This document shows, one piece after another, positions 63,975 through 64,000 of a DNA stretch of 64,000 nt; position 1 is the first letter of the stretch; each line of letters opens with the position of its first letter. Location: assembly GCF_001644645.1 (NCBI RefSeq), contig NZ_CP011390.1:4026001-4090000 (forward strand), written 5' to 3'. Position numbers and translations under genes: made by a program. A model generated the notes under the pieces. The model ran no database searches and was not told the origin of the DNA. It saw nothing but the letters and a program-made list of their open reading frames with translations. This DNA is from Flavisolibacter tropicus. Lineage in GTDB: Bacteria; Bacteroidota; Bacteroidia; Chitinophagales; Chitinophagaceae.

Positions 63975-64000
63975 GAACAGCGCACAAAACCAGAAGATAA

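Noticed and set aside
1..64000. RAYT (TnpA_REP) or other transposase that could move the REPs
   Set aside because: No protein in the window shows its motifs; if such an enzyme exists it is encoded elsewhere.
1..64000. tRNA or rRNA genes
   Set aside because: Read by eye, no cloverleaf with a GGTTCAA/GGTTCGA T-arm and acceptor pairing and no rRNA landmark was recognised.

Overview
The window looks like a chromosomal segment of a Bacteroidota bacterium, most likely family Chitinophagaceae. Supporting signs are a gliding lipoprotein (GldH), a CarboxypepD_reg-type secreted protein, the CoaX / outer-membrane protein / LptC gene string, the short Bacteroidota form of phosphatidylserine decarboxylase, promoter-like TAnnTTTG boxes just upstream of several start codons, and few clear Shine-Dalgarno sites. 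No rRNA, tRNA, CRISPR array or recognisable transposase was seen. The genus is not assigned.

Layout. 0-6.9 kb: small and hypothetical genes, a CysK/CysM-like PLP enzyme, acetyltransferases, a secreted lactonase-type propeller, YiaA and a Crp/Fnr regulator, mostly on the minus strand. 7-21.5 kb: a GIY-YIG gene inside a 30-bp inverted repeat, a GT-B glycosyltransferase, an aminotransferase, RNase HII, two DsrE-like exported proteins, heme A synthase, a large membrane patatin, a lipid kinase and TypA. 21.8-29 kb: a surface-glycan cluster with five glycosyltransferases and UDP-galactopyranose mutase, suggesting galactofuranose in the glycan. 29-35.3 kb: MeaB, a Lon-N protein, the coupled coaX-OMP-lptC operon, Psd and a YjjG-type phosphatase. 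35.4-41 kb: an SDR, a four-helix-bundle gene bracketed by inverted repeats, a two-component pair, GldH, YicC and LpxD. 41-47.8 kb: a gene-poor 1.1 kb, a CarboxypepD_reg protein, an epimerase and a hydroxyacyl-CoA dehydrogenase joined by an inverted REP pair, and PheS. 47.8-54.3 kb: a TetR-controlled TolC/HlyD/MFS tripartite pump facing a MATE pump. 54.4-64 kb: acetyltransferases, an HD protein, NAD-salvage enzymes PncB and PncA, a GT39 enzyme, a Tat-exported threonine-aldolase homologue and a divergent arginase-fold protein.

The most unusual content lies between the genes. Several unrelated, degenerate and self-similar repeat families fill the spacers: GTTTCACGTTTCAC, AGCTTGTAGCTTGAAGCGTG, GTCATTAGTCA, CTCTGTG..GTGGTTCC..CTCCGCGCC, GTCTGAACCGGGATTTGGGG, and CCCCTAAAGGGG-type REPs. 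Two families bracket one small gene each: ATGCTGAAAC..TTCAGCAT arms around a GIY-YIG nuclease (7.0-7.5 kb), and GTCATTAGTCA arms around a four-helix-bundle protein (36.14-36.61 kb). The second fills the gap between two stop codons almost exactly. A REP pair at 44.45-44.58 kb is a perfect 21-bp inverted repeat that supplies the last codons and stop of one gene. My main hypothesis is that these are minimal mobile units, each pairing a small nucleic-acid-binding or nuclease protein with its own palindromic repeat, alongside gene-less relatives.
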